This document shows, piece by piece, positions 9,102-16,572 of a stretch of 64,000 nucleotides of DNA. Below the pieces are notes generated by a model that ran no database searches, was not told the origin of the DNA, and saw nothing but the letters and a program-made list of their open reading frames with translations. The stretch is from positions 62,001 to 126,000 of the forward strand of contig NZ_BRXS01000005.1 of NCBI RefSeq assembly GCF_030159095.1, written 5' to 3'. The DNA comes from Roseisolibacter agri (lineage in GTDB: Bacteria; Gemmatimonadota; Gemmatimonadetes; Gemmatimonadales; Gemmatimonadaceae). Numbering within the stretch: the stretch's first letter is position 1; each line of letters opens with the position of its first letter. The position numbers were made by a program, and so were the translations under genes.

Positions 9102-9122
9102 ATCTTGCAACATTGCAGGATG
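9101..9122 (+). promoter_or_regulatory. 22-bp dyad, operator-like
   Basis: CATCTTGCAA, CA, TTGCAGGATG: a near-perfect palindrome (one mismatched pair) immediately after the GAAA hairpin and about 90 bases before the start of TadG copy 2. It is A/T-rich for this window. It could be a repressor or activator site for a promoter internal to the Tad operon. No convincing -35/-10 pair was found beside it. Confidence 0.4.
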
Positions 9123-9210
9123 GTCACAAAGTTGGGGCACGGCGGCCTCCGCCGTCCGCGCCGCGCCCGCGGCGTCACGACGCGCCGCCCGGCGCCACGC
9201 CCCCACCCGC

Positions 9211-10671
9211 ATGCGCATCCCCCGGCGACGGCCCGACCGTCGCGGCGCGACCCTCGTCCTGATCGCGATCCTGACGGTCCCGCTGGTCACCCTGGCCGCC
9301 TTCGCGCTCGACGCGGGGTGGTGGCAGGTCGGGGCGAACCAGCTCCAGACCACGGCCGACGCGGCCGCTCTGGCCGGCGCGCGGGCGCTCCAGCTCTACC
9401 CGACCAGCGACACGCAGGCGAAGGCGGAGGCGTACGCCGCGCAGACGGCCGCCAGCAACCGCGCCTTCTCGCAGGCGGTGTCCGTCACGGGCGCCGACGT
9501 CGAGCCGATGTACTGGACGGCGTCCTCGGCCACGCTGAGCGCCAGCACGTGGGCGGCCGCCAACGCGGTGCGCGTGACGGCGCGCGCGACGCCCGGGCTG
9601 ATCCTGGGCGGGCTCCTCCGGTCCTCCGCCCCGACCGTCGCGCGACAGGGCGTCGCCTGGATCGCGAACGTCAACAGCGGCACGTGCGTGAAGCCCTGGT
9701 CGCTCCCGTACGAGGAACTGTACGACCGCGTCACGTCGCTCACGGGGATCGCGAGCACCGCGACGTCGCCGGGCGGGGGGCGCCGGCCCGACCTGTCGCA
9801 GGCGCAGGTGGCGGCGCTGGCCGTCGGCGGCTACTCCGAAGGCGCGCGGACGCTCGTCTTCTACGGCCCGAACACCCCCGCCGCGATCCCCGCCGGTGCC
9901 AGCGGCCTGACGGCCTACGACGGCCGGTGGGAGGGGTACAACTTCTCCGGCAACGCCGGCAACCAGTCGTACCAGGCCAACATCTTCGGCTGCGACCTGA
10001 CGAGCGTCTCGGTCACGCAGAACAACGGCACGACGCTCCCCGGCAACGGCACCGACTACGAGTGCTGGACGATGCGCGCCCTCACCGGGAGCAGCGCGCA
10101 GACCTGCCAGAGCGGGTGGATCGACGAGGCGCCCGCGTACGCGGTCTCCTGTCACTACAAGGCGCCGACGACCACCGGCAACGGCGCCAACGCCGTCACC
10201 ACCCACGACGCCGGCTGCTACGCCAGCGCCACCGCGACCGCCCTCGGCACCGCGCAGAAGGTCGCCTGGGGCGACTACGTCGGGGTCGGCTCGAACGCGG
10301 TCGACCACCGCGTCATCGGCATGGTGCGCGTCCTCTGCGTGTTCCGGGGGCTCGGCGCCAGCGCGTCGGGCGGGAGCAACGGCAACGGCGGCAGCAATGG
10401 CGGAGGGAGCAACGGCGGCGGCAACAACGGGGGCGGCAACAACGGGGGTGGCAACAACGGGGGCGGCAACAACGGCGGCGGGAACGGCGGGGGCAGCACC
10501 GGCGGCGCGACGGCCGAGTCGTGCGCGCCGGCGGGCGGGACGACGCTGACCAACCTGCCCATCGGCACCCTCGTGGTGGCGATCGAGGGGCTGGCGACGA
10601 TGACCATCGACGCGGCGACCGAGCTGGGGAACGTCACCAGCACCAACCAGCGGCTGATCCTGGTGCGCTGA
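9211..10671 (+). CDS. TadG-like pilus-associated protein, copy 2, with Gly/Asn repeat
   Basis: Second TadG-like paralogue. ATG at 9211 was chosen because the Arg-rich leader MRIPRRRPDRRGATLVLI aligns with copies 1 and 3; the open frame upstream is unrelated. Anchor at about 14-35, then VGANQLQTTADAAALAGARA. The ectodomain repeats the sibling motifs (TCVKPWSLPYEELYDRV, CHYKAPTTTGNGANAV, CVFRGLGAS). It differs by a Gly/Asn/Ser-rich insert (about residues 388-432) encoded partly by four tandem 15-base units, before the conserved C-terminal ELGNVTSTNQRLILVR. It has no catalytic motif and no MIDAS. Probably an envelope-exposed structural or adhesive accessory to the Flp pilus. Confidence 0.8.
   Translation: MRIPRRRPDRRGATLVLIAILTVPLVTLAAFALDAGWWQVGANQLQTTADAAALAGARALQLYPTSDTQAKAEAYAAQTAASNRAFSQAVSVTGADVEPMYWTASSATLSASTWAAANAVRVTARATPGLILGGLLRSSAPTVARQGVAWIANVNSGTCVKPWSLPYEELYDRVTSLTGIASTATSPGGGRRPDLSQAQVAALAVGGYSEGARTLVFYGPNTPAAIPAGASGLTAYDGRWEGYNFSGNAGNQSYQANIFGCDLTSVSVTQNNGTTLPGNGTDYECWTMRALTGSSAQTCQSGWIDEAPAYAVSCHYKAPTTTGNGANAVTTHDAGCYASATATALGTAQKVAWGDYVGVGSNAVDHRVIGMVRVLCVFRGLGASASGGSNGNGGSNGGGSNGGGNNGGGNNGGGNNGGGNNGGGNGGGSTGGATAESCAPAGGTTLTNLPIGTLVVAIEGLATMTIDAATELGNVTSTNQRLILVR
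10423..10482 (+). repeat. 15-bp tandem repeat within TadG copy 2
   Basis: Four consecutive units of AACAACGGGGGCGGC (units 2 and 4 differ by one or two bases) encode Asn-Asn-Gly-Gly-Gly. The unit is a multiple of three, so copy changes would alter linker length without shifting the frame. Confidence 0.85.
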
Positions 10672-10701
10672 CGCCACAGGCTGTGGCGCGGGGGACGCGA
10701 T

Positions 10702-10725
10702 ACGCCGGCCGCGAAGGGCCGGCGT
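10702..10725 (+). terminator. Hairpin after TadG copy 2
   Basis: ACGCCGGCC and its exact complement GGCCGGCGT around a 6-base loop, 30 bases after the stop codon. A smaller hairpin CGCCACA/TGTGGCG begins right after the stop (10672-10688). No clear T-run. Candidate partial terminator between copies 2 and 3. Confidence 0.45.
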
Positions 10726-10799
10726 CGGTGACGTGCGTCCCGCGCGCCCGTATTCTCGTGCTTGCCGCATGAGGCTTGCGTCATGATCTTGGGAAAGCC

Positions 10800-10825
10800 G
10801 CTCCCGCCGCCGTAGGCGCGGGAGC
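10800..10825 (+). other. Hairpin upstream of TadG copy 3
   Basis: GCTCCCGC and GCGGGAGC separated by ten bases, about 50 bases before the start of the third TadG-like gene. With the preceding hairpins it makes a structured 205-base leader; nothing else coding was seen in that gap. Confidence 0.4.
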
Positions 10826-10876
10826 GCGGCAGGCCGAGTCTCGCGTCTGCCGTCCCGACGCTCTGCCGTGGCCTCC

Positions 10877-12286
10877 ATGCGCACAACACGCCGACCGACC
10901 AACCGTCGCGGCGCGACGGTGATCCTCGTCGCGCTGCTCACGGTGCCGATCATCACCATCGCCGCCCTCGCGATCGACGCGGGCTGGTGGCAGGTGGGCG
11001 CCAACCAGCTCCAGACGACCGCCGACGCCTCGGCCCTCGCGGCCGCGCGCGCGCTGATGCTCTACCGCGGCCAGGCCGACGTGCAGACGACGGCCGAGGC
11101 CTACGCCATCAACACGGCGGCCGCGAACAAGGCGTTCGCGCAGGCGGTCTCCGTCGCCGCGGCGGACGTCGAGCCGATGTGGTGGAACCCCACGACCCAG
11201 ACGCTGACCGCCAGCAACTGGACGGACGCGAACTCGGTACGCGTGACCGCCCGTGCGACGCCGGGGCTCGTGCTCGCGGGGACGAACCGCGCGGTCGCGC
11301 CGACCATCGGGCGCCAGGGCACGGCGTGGATCGCGAACATCAACAACGGCACGTGCGTCAAGCCGTGGGCGCTGCCGTACAAGGTGCTGTACGACAAGGT
11401 CCAGGCGATCACGAGCTTCCCGGCGGTCGCCTCGACGGCCAACCCGCGCCCGGACCTCGATCCCCGCGCGCTGCCCACGATGACGGCCGGCATCGAGGCG
11501 GGGACGATCACCGAGTCGATGCGCATCGTGATCTTCCGCCCGCCGACCTACGACGGCGCCGGCGGCAACCCCGACTCGACGGCGGCGCTCGGGAACCTCG
11601 GGTACAACAACGGGATGTTCACGGGCTACAACTTCCTCAGCCCGAGCGGCAACAACAACGCGTCCACGACGACGTTCCAGCAGAACACCTTCGGCTGCAC
11701 GTACCAGACGGTGTCGGTGAACACGGCCAACGGCGCGACGCTGCCGGGGTCCAACGACATCCCGTGCGCCATGGTGAACGCGCTGATGGGCAGCACCGAG
11801 AACCAGTGCGAGCCCGCGAACACCAGCAACTGGACCAATCCCGAGAGCACCGACTGGCCGTCCGGCAACAACCGGCCGCGCATCACGGAGCCGGTCACCT
11901 GCCACTACCGGGCGTCGGTGCTCGACGCCACCACGGGCATCCGCAGCTGGGACTCCGGCTGCTACGCGAGCACCACCGCGACGCAGGTCGGCACCATGCA
12001 GACCGTGGCGTGGGGCGACAACGTCTACAACGGCTCCAACGCCACCGACTTCCGCGAGATCGGGCGGCTCAAGGTGGTGTGCGTGTTCCGCGGCATCTCC
12101 ACGGTCTTCGGGGCGCCGGCGAACAACGTCGAGGGGTGCCAGATCCCCGGCGGGACGATCGTCGCCACCTATCCGAAGGGGACGGTCGTCGGCGTGATCC
12201 AGGGGCTGTCCTCGCCGGTCATCAGCCCGAACACGGAGCTCGGCAACGTCACCAGCGACCAGCAGCGGCTGATCCTGGTGCGGTGA
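10877..12286 (+). CDS. TadG-like pilus-associated protein, copy 3
   Basis: Third TadG-like paralogue. ATG at 10877 gives MRTTRRPTNRRGATVILV, matching the other copies; an in-frame GTG nine bases earlier is possible. It has one transmembrane helix (about 13-35), VGANQLQTTADASALAAARA, then an ectodomain carrying TCVKPWALPYKVLYDKV, CHYRAS and CVFRGIS and ending ELGNVTSDQQRLILVR. It lacks the Gly/Asn insert and has its own middle section (about 190-300), so the copies have diverged and may be specialised. Its last gene position in the Tad run and the hairpin after it suggest the operon, or a transcript segment, ends here. Confidence 0.8.
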   Translation: MRTTRRPTNRRGATVILVALLTVPIITIAALAIDAGWWQVGANQLQTTADASALAAARALMLYRGQADVQTTAEAYAINTAAANKAFAQAVSVAAADVEPMWWNPTTQTLTASNWTDANSVRVTARATPGLVLAGTNRAVAPTIGRQGTAWIANINNGTCVKPWALPYKVLYDKVQAITSFPAVASTANPRPDLDPRALPTMTAGIEAGTITESMRIVIFRPPTYDGAGGNPDSTAALGNLGYNNGMFTGYNFLSPSGNNNASTTTFQQNTFGCTYQTVSVNTANGATLPGSNDIPCAMVNALMGSTENQCEPANTSNWTNPESTDWPSGNNRPRITEPVTCHYRASVLDATTGIRSWDSGCYASTTATQVGTMQTVAWGDNVYNGSNATDFREIGRLKVVCVFRGISTVFGAPANNVEGCQIPGGTIVATYPKGTVVGVIQGLSSPVISPNTELGNVTSDQQRLILVR

Positions 12287-12290
12287 TGGC

Positions 12291-12314
12291 GGGGCGCGCG
12301 ACGCCGCGCGCCCC
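12291..12314 (+). terminator. 10-bp GC hairpin after TadG copy 3
   Basis: GGGGCGCGCG and its exact complement around an ACGC tetraloop, five bases after the stop codon. It has no T-run, but position and stability fit a transcript 3' end or a Rho-assisted terminator. Confidence 0.45.
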
Positions 12315-12331
12315 GATCCGCGAGAGCCGCG

Positions 12332-13573
12332 ATGCCACCCTTCGACGCGCCGCATTCCGGGGGCGACATGTCAGACGACCGGCCGCTTGGTCGCCCGGCG
12401 GAGCCCGCGGGCCCGCGCGACACGGCACTGGATCCGACGTTCAGCGACCGCGAGGTCCCCCTGCGGACCGTCGCGCGCAGCGACACGCCCGCCGGGTGGT
12501 TCACGACCCCGCCCGCCACCGCCCTGTCGCTGGAGCTGATGCTCGCCGGCGAGCTGCTGCCGCTCCCGCGCGTCGTCCACATCCTGCGCGAGGTCGCCCG
12601 GGCGATCGACCAGCTGGCGGAGCACGGACGCGTCTACGGCGCGCTGTCGCCGTCGACCATCGCCGTCGGCACCGACGGGCGCGCCTACCTGGTGCCGCCC
12701 GAGGACGTCGAGGAGCTGCGCCCCGGCTACCTGGCGCCCGAGCAGCGCCACGGCGACAGCCCCGAGACGCGCCTGGACCAGTACGCGCTCGCGATCATCG
12801 CCTACGAGCTGCTGACGGGGGAGCGCCGCGAGGCGCGCATCCCCGATGCGCCGGCGCTGGACGTCGTGAACGAGATCCGCCTCGGGCCCGAGCACCCGCT
12901 CCGTCCCGGCCTCGGCCCCACCGCGAACGAGGTGATCCGCCGGGCGATGGCGCGCGATCCCGGCTGGCGCTTCGGCAGCGCCACCGAGTTCGTCGAGGCG
13001 CTCGCCACGCAGCTCGACGTGCCGCCTCCCGTCACCACCCCGGACGAGGAGGTGCTCCATCGTGTCGCGGCGGCGCGGATGGCGCGCGCGGCGCGCACCG
13101 GTGGCGGATCGACCGGCCCCTCGCCGGCCAGCCGCTTCCTCGCCCTCCTGGCGTACGGCGGCCTGGCCGTCGGCGCGGTCATCGGCCTCACGATGCTGGC
13201 GCTCAACGTCACCGGCCGGTCGTTGGGCAGCCTGTGGGGCGGCGGCAGCGACCGCCCCTCCGTGGCCTCACAGGTGGCCGGGGCGGCGACCGGAACGGGG
13301 ACCGGGAGCACGACGCCGGCGTCGCCGCCGGCGACGACGTCGGCGACGACGCCGGCCGCCGCGCAGGGCTTCATCGACGTGCGGACGGGCGGCGGCGCGG
13401 CGACGATCATCCTCGACGGCCGCCAGGCCGGCACGGCGCCGGCCACGATCGCCGCCGGCCCGGGCTTCCACACGGTCTCGCTCCAGGCGTCCGGCCGCGC
13501 CTACGCACCGGCGGTCGTCACCGTGCTCGTGTCCGCGGGCGACACCGCGAGCGCGTCCTTCCGGACGCCGTAG
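12332..13573 (+). CDS. Truncated pseudokinase with membrane anchor and PEGA-like domain
   Basis: Resembles the C-lobe of a Hanks-type kinase without the ATP-binding N-lobe. VYGALSPSTI sits where HRDLKPxN should be, with no DFG; YLAPEQ (APE-like) and DQYALAIIAYELLTGER (helix F) are kept. There is no glycine loop and no VAIK lysine, so phosphotransfer is not expected. A transmembrane helix follows (about 268-292), then an Ala/Thr-rich linker and a PEGA-type beta domain (about 347-412: FIDVRTGGGAATIILDGRQA). Topology: pseudokinase inside, PEGA outside. ATG at 12368, after GGGGG, is an alternative start. It stands between the Tad genes and a second pseudokinase; a regulatory or scaffold role in pilus or envelope signalling is inference. 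Confidence 0.75.
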   Translation: MPPFDAPHSGGDMSDDRPLGRPAEPAGPRDTALDPTFSDREVPLRTVARSDTPAGWFTTPPATALSLELMLAGELLPLPRVVHILREVARAIDQLAEHGRVYGALSPSTIAVGTDGRAYLVPPEDVEELRPGYLAPEQRHGDSPETRLDQYALAIIAYELLTGERREARIPDAPALDVVNEIRLGPEHPLRPGLGPTANEVIRRAMARDPGWRFGSATEFVEALATQLDVPPPVTTPDEEVLHRVAAARMARAARTGGGSTGPSPASRFLALLAYGGLAVGAVIGLTMLALNVTGRSLGSLWGGGSDRPSVASQVAGAATGTGTGSTTPASPPATTSATTPAAAQGFIDVRTGGGAATIILDGRQAGTAPATIAAGPGFHTVSLQASGRAYAPAVVTVLVSAGDTASASFRTP

Positions 13574-13684
13574 CGCAGTCGGGCCGCCGCGCACGGTCGG
13601 CGGTCGGGTGGCACGGGGGCGGCGCGGCGTGACGCGTCGCCCTCGTCGTCGTCGTGGGACAGCCGGGACGCGCGTCCACCAGAC

Positions 13685-15055
13685 GTGCGCCCACCGGCGT
13701 GCCCATCCCCGCGACCCCCCGTGGCCGACACCCTCCCCTTCGCCCTCGCGCGTCCCGCCTGGCTGGTCGGGCCGTCGTGCGCTCCGCCGCCGTTCCCGGC
13801 GGAGCTCGAGGCCGACTTCGAGCCGCTCGCCCTGCTGGGCACCGGCCGGTCGGGGGTGGTCTGGCACGCGCAGGAGCTGCGGGGCCGTCGCCAGGTCGCG
13901 CTCAAGGTGGCGCGCCGCGACCGCTCGTCGGCCGACATCGAGTTCCGCCGCTGCCTGCGCGAGGCGAAGGTCGCCCGCCGCCTCAAGCACCGCCACGCGG
14001 CCTCGCTGGTCACCGCGGGCGAGAAGGGCGACGTCGCGTACTGCGCCTGGCGCTACTGCGCCGGCGGGACGCTCGCGGCGCGGCAGGCCGCCGGCGAGCT
14101 CCTCTCGATCGAGGCGATCGTCACGATCGTCCGCGAGATCGCGGCCGCGCTGGAGCACGCGCAGGCGCAGGGCGTCTGGCACGGCGCGCTCTCCCCGCAG
14201 GCGGTGCTGTTCGACTCCACGGGGCACTGCCAGGTCGCCGACTTCCGCATCGTCGTCGACGACGCCGAGCTGCAGGAGGAGCCGCCGCTGCCGGCGCGCT
14301 CGCCGACCTACCACGCGCCCGAGCTGCGCGCGGGCGACGAGTTCCCGATCACGCACAAGGTCGATCAGTACGCGCTCGCGCTCATCGCCTACGAGCTGCT
14401 GATCGGCGAGGTGCGCGAGGACCGCGTCGGCACGACGCCGCTGCTGGCGTTCAACCTGATCGACGTCGCCACGCAGCGCGAGCTGCGCCACGGGCTGAGC
14501 CCCGAGGTGAACGAGACGCTGCACCGCGCGACGCTGCGCGACCCGCAGTGGCGCTACGAGTCCGCCGGCGAGTTCGCCGAGGCGTTCGCGACGGCCTGCG
14601 GCTTCCCGGCCGAGCGTCCGCGCGAGCATCCGTTCGACTGGAAGCCGCCGCGCGAGCCGTCCGCGGTCCGCTCGGGCCTGCGCGTCACGGCGCTGGCGGC
14701 CGCGCTGGCGACGATGACGAGCGTCCTCTCCGACCGGTGGGACGCGGTCCTGATCGGCCTCGGCTTCCGCGAGCCGGTGGTCACCTCGACGGTGGTGCCG
14801 GTGTCGCCGGAGCTGGAGGAGGCGCGCGTGCACGCCCGCGGACGGTTGGGCGAGCTGATGATCGTGCCGGTCACGCCGGCCGCCGACGCGATGGCGATCG
14901 TGGACGGCATCCCGCGCGGCGGCGTGCCGCGGTGGGTGCGCCTCACGCCCGGCGAGCACCGCGTGTCGGTGCGGACGGGGCACGGGACGCTGGCGCCGGC
15001 GGAGACGACGGTGACGGTGACGCCGGGGGCGCGCATAACGGTCAACTTCCGCTGA
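13685..15055 (+). CDS. Pseudokinase with PEGA-like C-terminal domain
   Basis: A nearly complete Hanks-kinase fold with dead catalytic motifs. LLGTGRSGVVW (glycine loop) and VALKVARRDR (Lys near 75) are present. HRD is replaced in VWHGALSPQAVLF and DFG in VADFRIVVDD; YHAPEL and DQYALALIAYELLIGEV are kept. So ATP binding may persist without catalysis. A weak hydrophobic segment (about 332-352) precedes a PEGA-like domain (about 395-456: MAIVDGIPRGGVPRWVRLTP). It starts with GTG at 13685, with another GTG at 13721. It is a close relative of the upstream pseudokinase (same DQYAL-IAYELL block), so the pair arose by duplication and probably works together. No active kinase lies beside them. Confidence 0.75.
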   Translation: MRPPACPSPRPPVADTLPFALARPAWLVGPSCAPPPFPAELEADFEPLALLGTGRSGVVWHAQELRGRRQVALKVARRDRSSADIEFRRCLREAKVARRLKHRHAASLVTAGEKGDVAYCAWRYCAGGTLAARQAAGELLSIEAIVTIVREIAAALEHAQAQGVWHGALSPQAVLFDSTGHCQVADFRIVVDDAELQEEPPLPARSPTYHAPELRAGDEFPITHKVDQYALALIAYELLIGEVREDRVGTTPLLAFNLIDVATQRELRHGLSPEVNETLHRATLRDPQWRYESAGEFAEAFATACGFPAERPREHPFDWKPPREPSAVRSGLRVTALAAALATMTSVLSDRWDAVLIGLGFREPVVTSTVVPVSPELEEARVHARGRLGELMIVPVTPAADAMAIVDGIPRGGVPRWVRLTPGEHRVSVRTGHGTLAPAETTVTVTPGARITVNFR

Positions 15056-15060
15056 ACCGA

Positions 15061-15219
15061 AAGGCGGAGGACGGAAACGCGGAAGCCGATACGGCGGAGG
15101 ACGGAAGGGCGCGATACGAAAAAGCGGATGCTACGAGCTTCAGGCTCGTAGCGTCCGCTTCATCGTTTCACGCGCCATCGTTCTCCGCTACATCGTCCTC
15201 CGCCGTTCCGTCCTCCGCC
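15061..15219. repeat. Long imperfect palindrome (family C) between converging genes
   Basis: About 75 bases of left arm (starting AGGCGGAGGACGGAA, iterated around 15094) pair imperfectly with the right arm (ending TTCCGTCCTCCGCC). A perfect inner stem GCTACGAGC/GCTCGTAGC lies at about 15130-15153. It fills the whole gap between the pseudokinase stop and the permease stop. Each arm contains two or three drifted copies of a purine-rich unit. Probably a bidirectional transcript end; no coding sequence. Confidence 0.8.
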
Positions 15220-16572
15220 TCACCCCGCCTGTCCGATCCACCGCGCCAGCTCCCGCATCGTCGGCCGCTTGCCGTACATCAGCAGGCCCACGCGGTAGAT
15301 GCGCGCCGCCGCCCAGATGGCGGCGAGGCAGGCGAGGATCAGCAGCGCGACCGACAGCGCGACCTCCCATGCGGGCACCGGCGTGAGGCTCATGCGCAGC
15401 GGCATGATGATCGGCGCCGAGAGCGGGAAGATCGCCGCCCAGCGCGACAGGTTGCCGGTGGGGTTGAGCAGCACCGGCTGGATGAGCATCGCCGTCGCCA
15501 CCAGCGGCAGGATGAGCGGCTGCAGCACCTGCTGCGCCTCCTGCTCGGAGTTCACCATCGCGCCCGCCGCCGCGTACAGCGACGAGTAGAAGGTGTAGCC
15601 GAGCACGAAGAACACGAGCAGCGCGGCCGCGGCGCCGAACGAGAAGTCGATCCCCGACATCACGGCCGACGTGCCAGGCGTCGCCGCCGCCGCGGCACCG
15701 CCCGCGCCGCGCATCAGGAAGGGCGCGAGGTACGCGCCGACGGCCATCGTGCCCGCGATCCAGACCAGGATCTGCAGCAGCCCCACCGCGCCCACGCCCA
15801 GCACCTTGCCGGCGAGCAGCGTGTCGGAGCGCACGCTCGAGAGCACGACCTCCGCGACGCGCGTCGTCTTCTCCTCCAGCACGCCGCGCAGCACGTTCTG
15901 CCCGTACAGCACGATGGAGATGTAGAGCAGGAACGAGACGCCGAGCGCCAGCGCGAGGTTCGCCTCGCCGGAGCCGCCGCGTCCGCGCTCGGTGAGCCGC
16001 TCCGTCTTCAGGCCGCCGCGGTAGCGCGTGACCTCGCGGATGCGCTCGGGCGGCACGCCGGCGCGCTCCAGGCGCACGTCCAGCAGCGCGGTGCGCACGG
16101 CGGTCGTGAGGCGCGCCATGTCGCCCACGGACGTCGCGTTGCGCCCCGAGTAGCGCGCGGAGTCGCCCTCGAAGACGCGCGGGCCGATGACGAGGTAGCC
16201 CTGCGCCTCCTTGTCCATCACCGCGCGCGTCGCCAGCGACTCGGCGTGCGCGAGCGAGTCGAGCGTCGTCGGGCGCACCTCGACCGGGATCGTCGCGCGC
16301 GCGGCGGCGCCGATGACCGGCGGCAGCCCCGAGGCGGGCGCGGAGAGCGCCTGGCGCACGCGCTCGCCCACGCCGGCGCCCGTGGCGTCGAGCACGACGA
16401 TCGGGCCCGACGCGCGCGACGTGCGGTCGCGCGACGCCAGCCACGCCGGCAGGAAGAGCAGGAGGCTGAGGAGCACGGGCCCCAGCAGCGTGATGATGAA
16501 GAACCACTTGGTGCGCACGCGCTCCATGAACTCGCGCGCGACGATCGCCTTCAGCTTCTCGAAGTCACCCAT
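15220..16572 (-). CDS. ABC-2 type export permease (NatB-like)
   Basis: Membrane subunit of an ABC exporter. 450 residues: a cytoplasmic start (MGDFEKLKAIVAREFMERVR), first transmembrane helix at about 22-43, a large extracytoplasmic loop (about 45-210), then five or six helices to the C-terminus (FLLYISIVLYGQNVLRGVLE, ILVWIAGTMAVGAYL, LLVFFVLGYTFYSSLYAA, a Pro-rich helix, VALSVALLILACLAAIWAAA). This is the layout of NatB/ABC-2 permeases implicated in Na+ or drug efflux; the substrate cannot be told. Its start overlaps the end of the ATPase gene by eight bases, so the two form one transcription unit. Confidence 0.9.
   Translation of the reverse strand: MGDFEKLKAIVAREFMERVRTKWFFIITLLGPVLLSLLLFLPAWLASRDRTSRASGPIVVLDATGAGVGERVRQALSAPASGLPPVIGAAARATIPVEVRPTTLDSLAHAESLATRAVMDKEAQGYLVIGPRVFEGDSARYSGRNATSVGDMARLTTAVRTALLDVRLERAGVPPERIREVTRYRGGLKTERLTERGRGGSGEANLALALGVSFLLYISIVLYGQNVLRGVLEEKTTRVAEVVLSSVRSDTLLAGKVLGVGAVGLLQILVWIAGTMAVGAYLAPFLMRGAGGAAAAATPGTSAVMSGIDFSFGAAAALLVFFVLGYTFYSSLYAAAGAMVNSEQEAQQVLQPLILPLVATAMLIQPVLLNPTGNLSRWAAIFPLSAPIIMPLRMSLTPVPAWEVALSVALLILACLAAIWAAARIYRVGLLMYGKRPTMRELARWIGQAG

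Noticed and set aside
9026-9210. Cyclic-di-GMP or other known riboswitch before TadG copy 2
   Set aside because: A GNRA-capped hairpin is present, but the second stem and conserved bases of known riboswitch classes could not be found.
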